From an uncultured Clostridia bacterium (GTDB taxonomy: Bacteria > Bacillota > Clostridia > Oscillospirales > Ruminococcaceae): DNA of 5,284 bases. Shown in pieces: positions 4,491-5,284 of this stretch. The translations under genes and the position numbers were made by a program. Numbering within the stretch: the stretch's first letter is position 1; the number at the start of each line of letters is the position of its first letter. The DNA is taken from assembly GCA_947588775.1 (NCBI GenBank), contig CANPZQ010000133.1, forward strand, positions 1 through 5,284. Reading direction: 5' to 3'. The notes below the pieces were generated by a model. That model worked only from the letters and a program-made list of their open reading frames with translations. It searched no databases and was not told the origin of the DNA.

Positions 4491-4598
4491 TACTCGCTCT
4501 CCCCCTCCCTGAGGGGAGGGGGACAACCTAACCCTTAACCCTGCAGAATCCCCGCAGGGGGGAGAGGGTACTCAAAATAGCACGAGCGAAATGAGTAC
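4491..4598. repeat. Complex foldable repeat with nested inverted repeats
   Basis: An outer pair CTCTCCCCC (4497-4505) and GGGGGAGAG (4558-4566) competes with a tight inner hairpin TCCCCCTCCC (4500-4509)/GGGAGGGGGA (4514-4523). A third pair CCCTGC (4539-4544)/GCAGGG (4554-4559) lies inside, and GTACTC (4568-4573) pairs with GAGTAC (4593-4598) beyond. This is typical of an interspersed intergenic repeat; no gene. Confidence 0.6.
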
Positions 4599-4657
4599 CT
4601 TTTAGAACCCCCCTCCATCACCCCAACCCTGCCAAAGCGTGCTCCACCTATCCCCCC

Positions 4658-4717
4658 GCCTGAACCGAATCCCATCCCCTCGGAGCCGCGGCGGAGAGGG
4701 GGTGGGTGAGGTTAAGG
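4658..4717. repeat. Palindromic repeat family C, copy 2 (diverged)
   Basis: It shares GCCTGAACCGAATCCC with the copy at 2863, plus CGGAGCC in the middle and GGGTGAGGTT near the end. The closing arm has decayed (GGTTAAGG in place of GGTTCAGGC), so the hairpin is weaker. Confidence 0.7.
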
Positions 4718-4770
4718 GGTTCCCCGTACTTAAACTCGCAAACCATTCCCACGCTTGCAAAATACACCAC

Positions 4771-4799
4771 AAAAGCCGTGAACGATTGTCACGGCTTTT
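4771..4799 (-). terminator. Rho-independent terminator of the histidine kinase gene
   Basis: A perfect 11-bp stem, AAAAGCCGTGA (4771-4781) and TCACGGCTTTT (4789-4799), has a 7-base loop. Read on the minus strand it lies 18 bases after the TAA stop and ends in TTTTGTG. Being symmetrical, it could also stop plus-strand transcription. Confidence 0.88.
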
Positions 4800-4817
4800 A
4801 TGTTTATTATTACAAAT

Positions 4818-5284
4818 TTACTCTTTTGGAAAATCTACCTCCACCCTCGTCCCTCTCCCCACCTCGCTCTCGACCCAAATCCTCGCCCCATGAATCATGG
4901 CTGCGTGCTTGACAATCGACAGCCCAAGCCCCGTGCCGCCGAGGGCTTTGGAACGGCTTTTGTCAACGCGGTAGAACCTCTCGAAAATGCGCTCCTGATG
5001 CTCTTTCGGAATGCCGATGCCCGTATCTTCGACCGCTAAAATCGCCCTATTATCGGCATTTTTCACGCTCACGGCGACCCGCCCGCCCTCATGATTATAT
5101 TTAATAGCATTATCAATTAGATTATAGATTATACTGCTCAAAAGCTGCGGAATTCCGTCAATTTCGGTCGGCTCACCGCTGACTTCAAGGGCGACTTTTG
5201 CCGCCTCCGCTTCGGGCAGGAGCTGCTTCGCCGTTTCCTTGGCAAGCTCGAACAATTCCACCCGCTCGCGCTGCATGTCCTGCG
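4818..5284 (-). CDS. Sensor histidine kinase, catalytic C-terminus (PhoR-like, 5'-partial)
   Basis: This is the last ~154 residues of a membrane sensor kinase of a two-component system; the sensor region, HisKA helix and phospho-accepting His lie beyond the right edge. The ATP-binding HATPase_c domain is complete in its motifs: N box NLIDNAIKYN (about 5123-5094), G1 box VEDTGIGIP, F box IFERFYRVDKSRS and G2 box GGTGLGLSIVKH. The RVDKSRS and GGTGLGLSIVKH pattern is usual in PhoR/WalK-type kinases. The frame is open to the window edge, so the ATG at 5276 is internal (preceded by Gln-Asp in frame). It ends at TAA 4820-4818, followed by a terminator. The partner response regulator is expected upstream, off-window. 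Confidence 0.95.
   Translation of the reverse strand, partial: QDMQRERVELFELAKETAKQLLPEAEAAKVALEVSGEPTEIDGIPQLLSSIIYNLIDNAIKYNHEGGRVAVSVKNADNRAILAVEDTGIGIPKEHQERIFERFYRVDKSRSKALGGTGLGLSIVKHAAMIHGARIWVESEVGRGTRVEVDFPKE

Noticed and set aside
4401..4538. Short plus-strand ORF starting ATGAAAATGTGC after GGTGGGGAG.
   Set aside because: It runs into the foldable repeat, has no recognisable domain, and follows a strong terminator without a promoter.

Overview
The window looks like chromosomal DNA of an anaerobic, spore-forming member of the Clostridia, possibly of the Oscillospiraceae/Ruminococcaceae type. The evidence is a recognisable SpoVT C-terminal half, a fairly GC-rich coding style, AGGAGG-type ribosome binding sites, consensus sigma-A promoters, and intergenic spacers full of GC-rich palindromic repeats. 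The genus is not determinable from the sequence alone. Four gene units occupy roughly 60% of the window and repeat-rich spacers fill the rest.

Layout. (1) 1-777 (+): an open frame entering from the left edge. Its first ~109 codons are the C-terminal end of a large serine recombinase. From about base 328 it continues without a stop into codon ~31 to the end of the sporulation regulator gene spoVT, followed by a terminator. This is the right-hand boundary of a mobile or intervening element sitting inside spoVT. It is the most interesting signal here, because it resembles the sigK 'skin' arrangement but in a different sporulation gene. (2) 778-1307: spacer with two 83-85 bp palindromes facing each other. 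(3) 1308-2259 (-): a probable operon of a 58-codon small ORF, an XRE-family regulator with a SHOCT-like (YvlB/LiaX-type) C-terminal domain, and a standalone 80-residue copy of that domain whose start overlaps the regulator stop by ATGA. A sigma-A-like promoter and a cluster of CAAC/GTTG inverted repeats lie upstream. (4) 2340-3317: about 1 kb of spacer with a second pair of the same palindromes, another imperfect inverted repeat, a different repeat family, and a 240-base G-poor stretch. (5) 3318-4368 (+): a monocistronic PfkB/1-phosphofructokinase-family sugar-phosphate kinase with a perfect consensus promoter and a strong terminator. (6) 4369-4770: more repeats. (7) 4771-5284 (-): the 3' end of a PhoR-like sensor histidine kinase with its terminator.

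How the parts relate. The four units appear functionally independent: sporulation control, a small self-contained regulator module, sugar phosphate metabolism and two-component signalling. If the recombinase excises its element precisely in the mother cell or forespore lineage, a full spoVT would be restored. If not, this locus is a dead spoVT whose GAF domain is now a tail on a recombinase. Deciding between these needs sequence to the left of the window.
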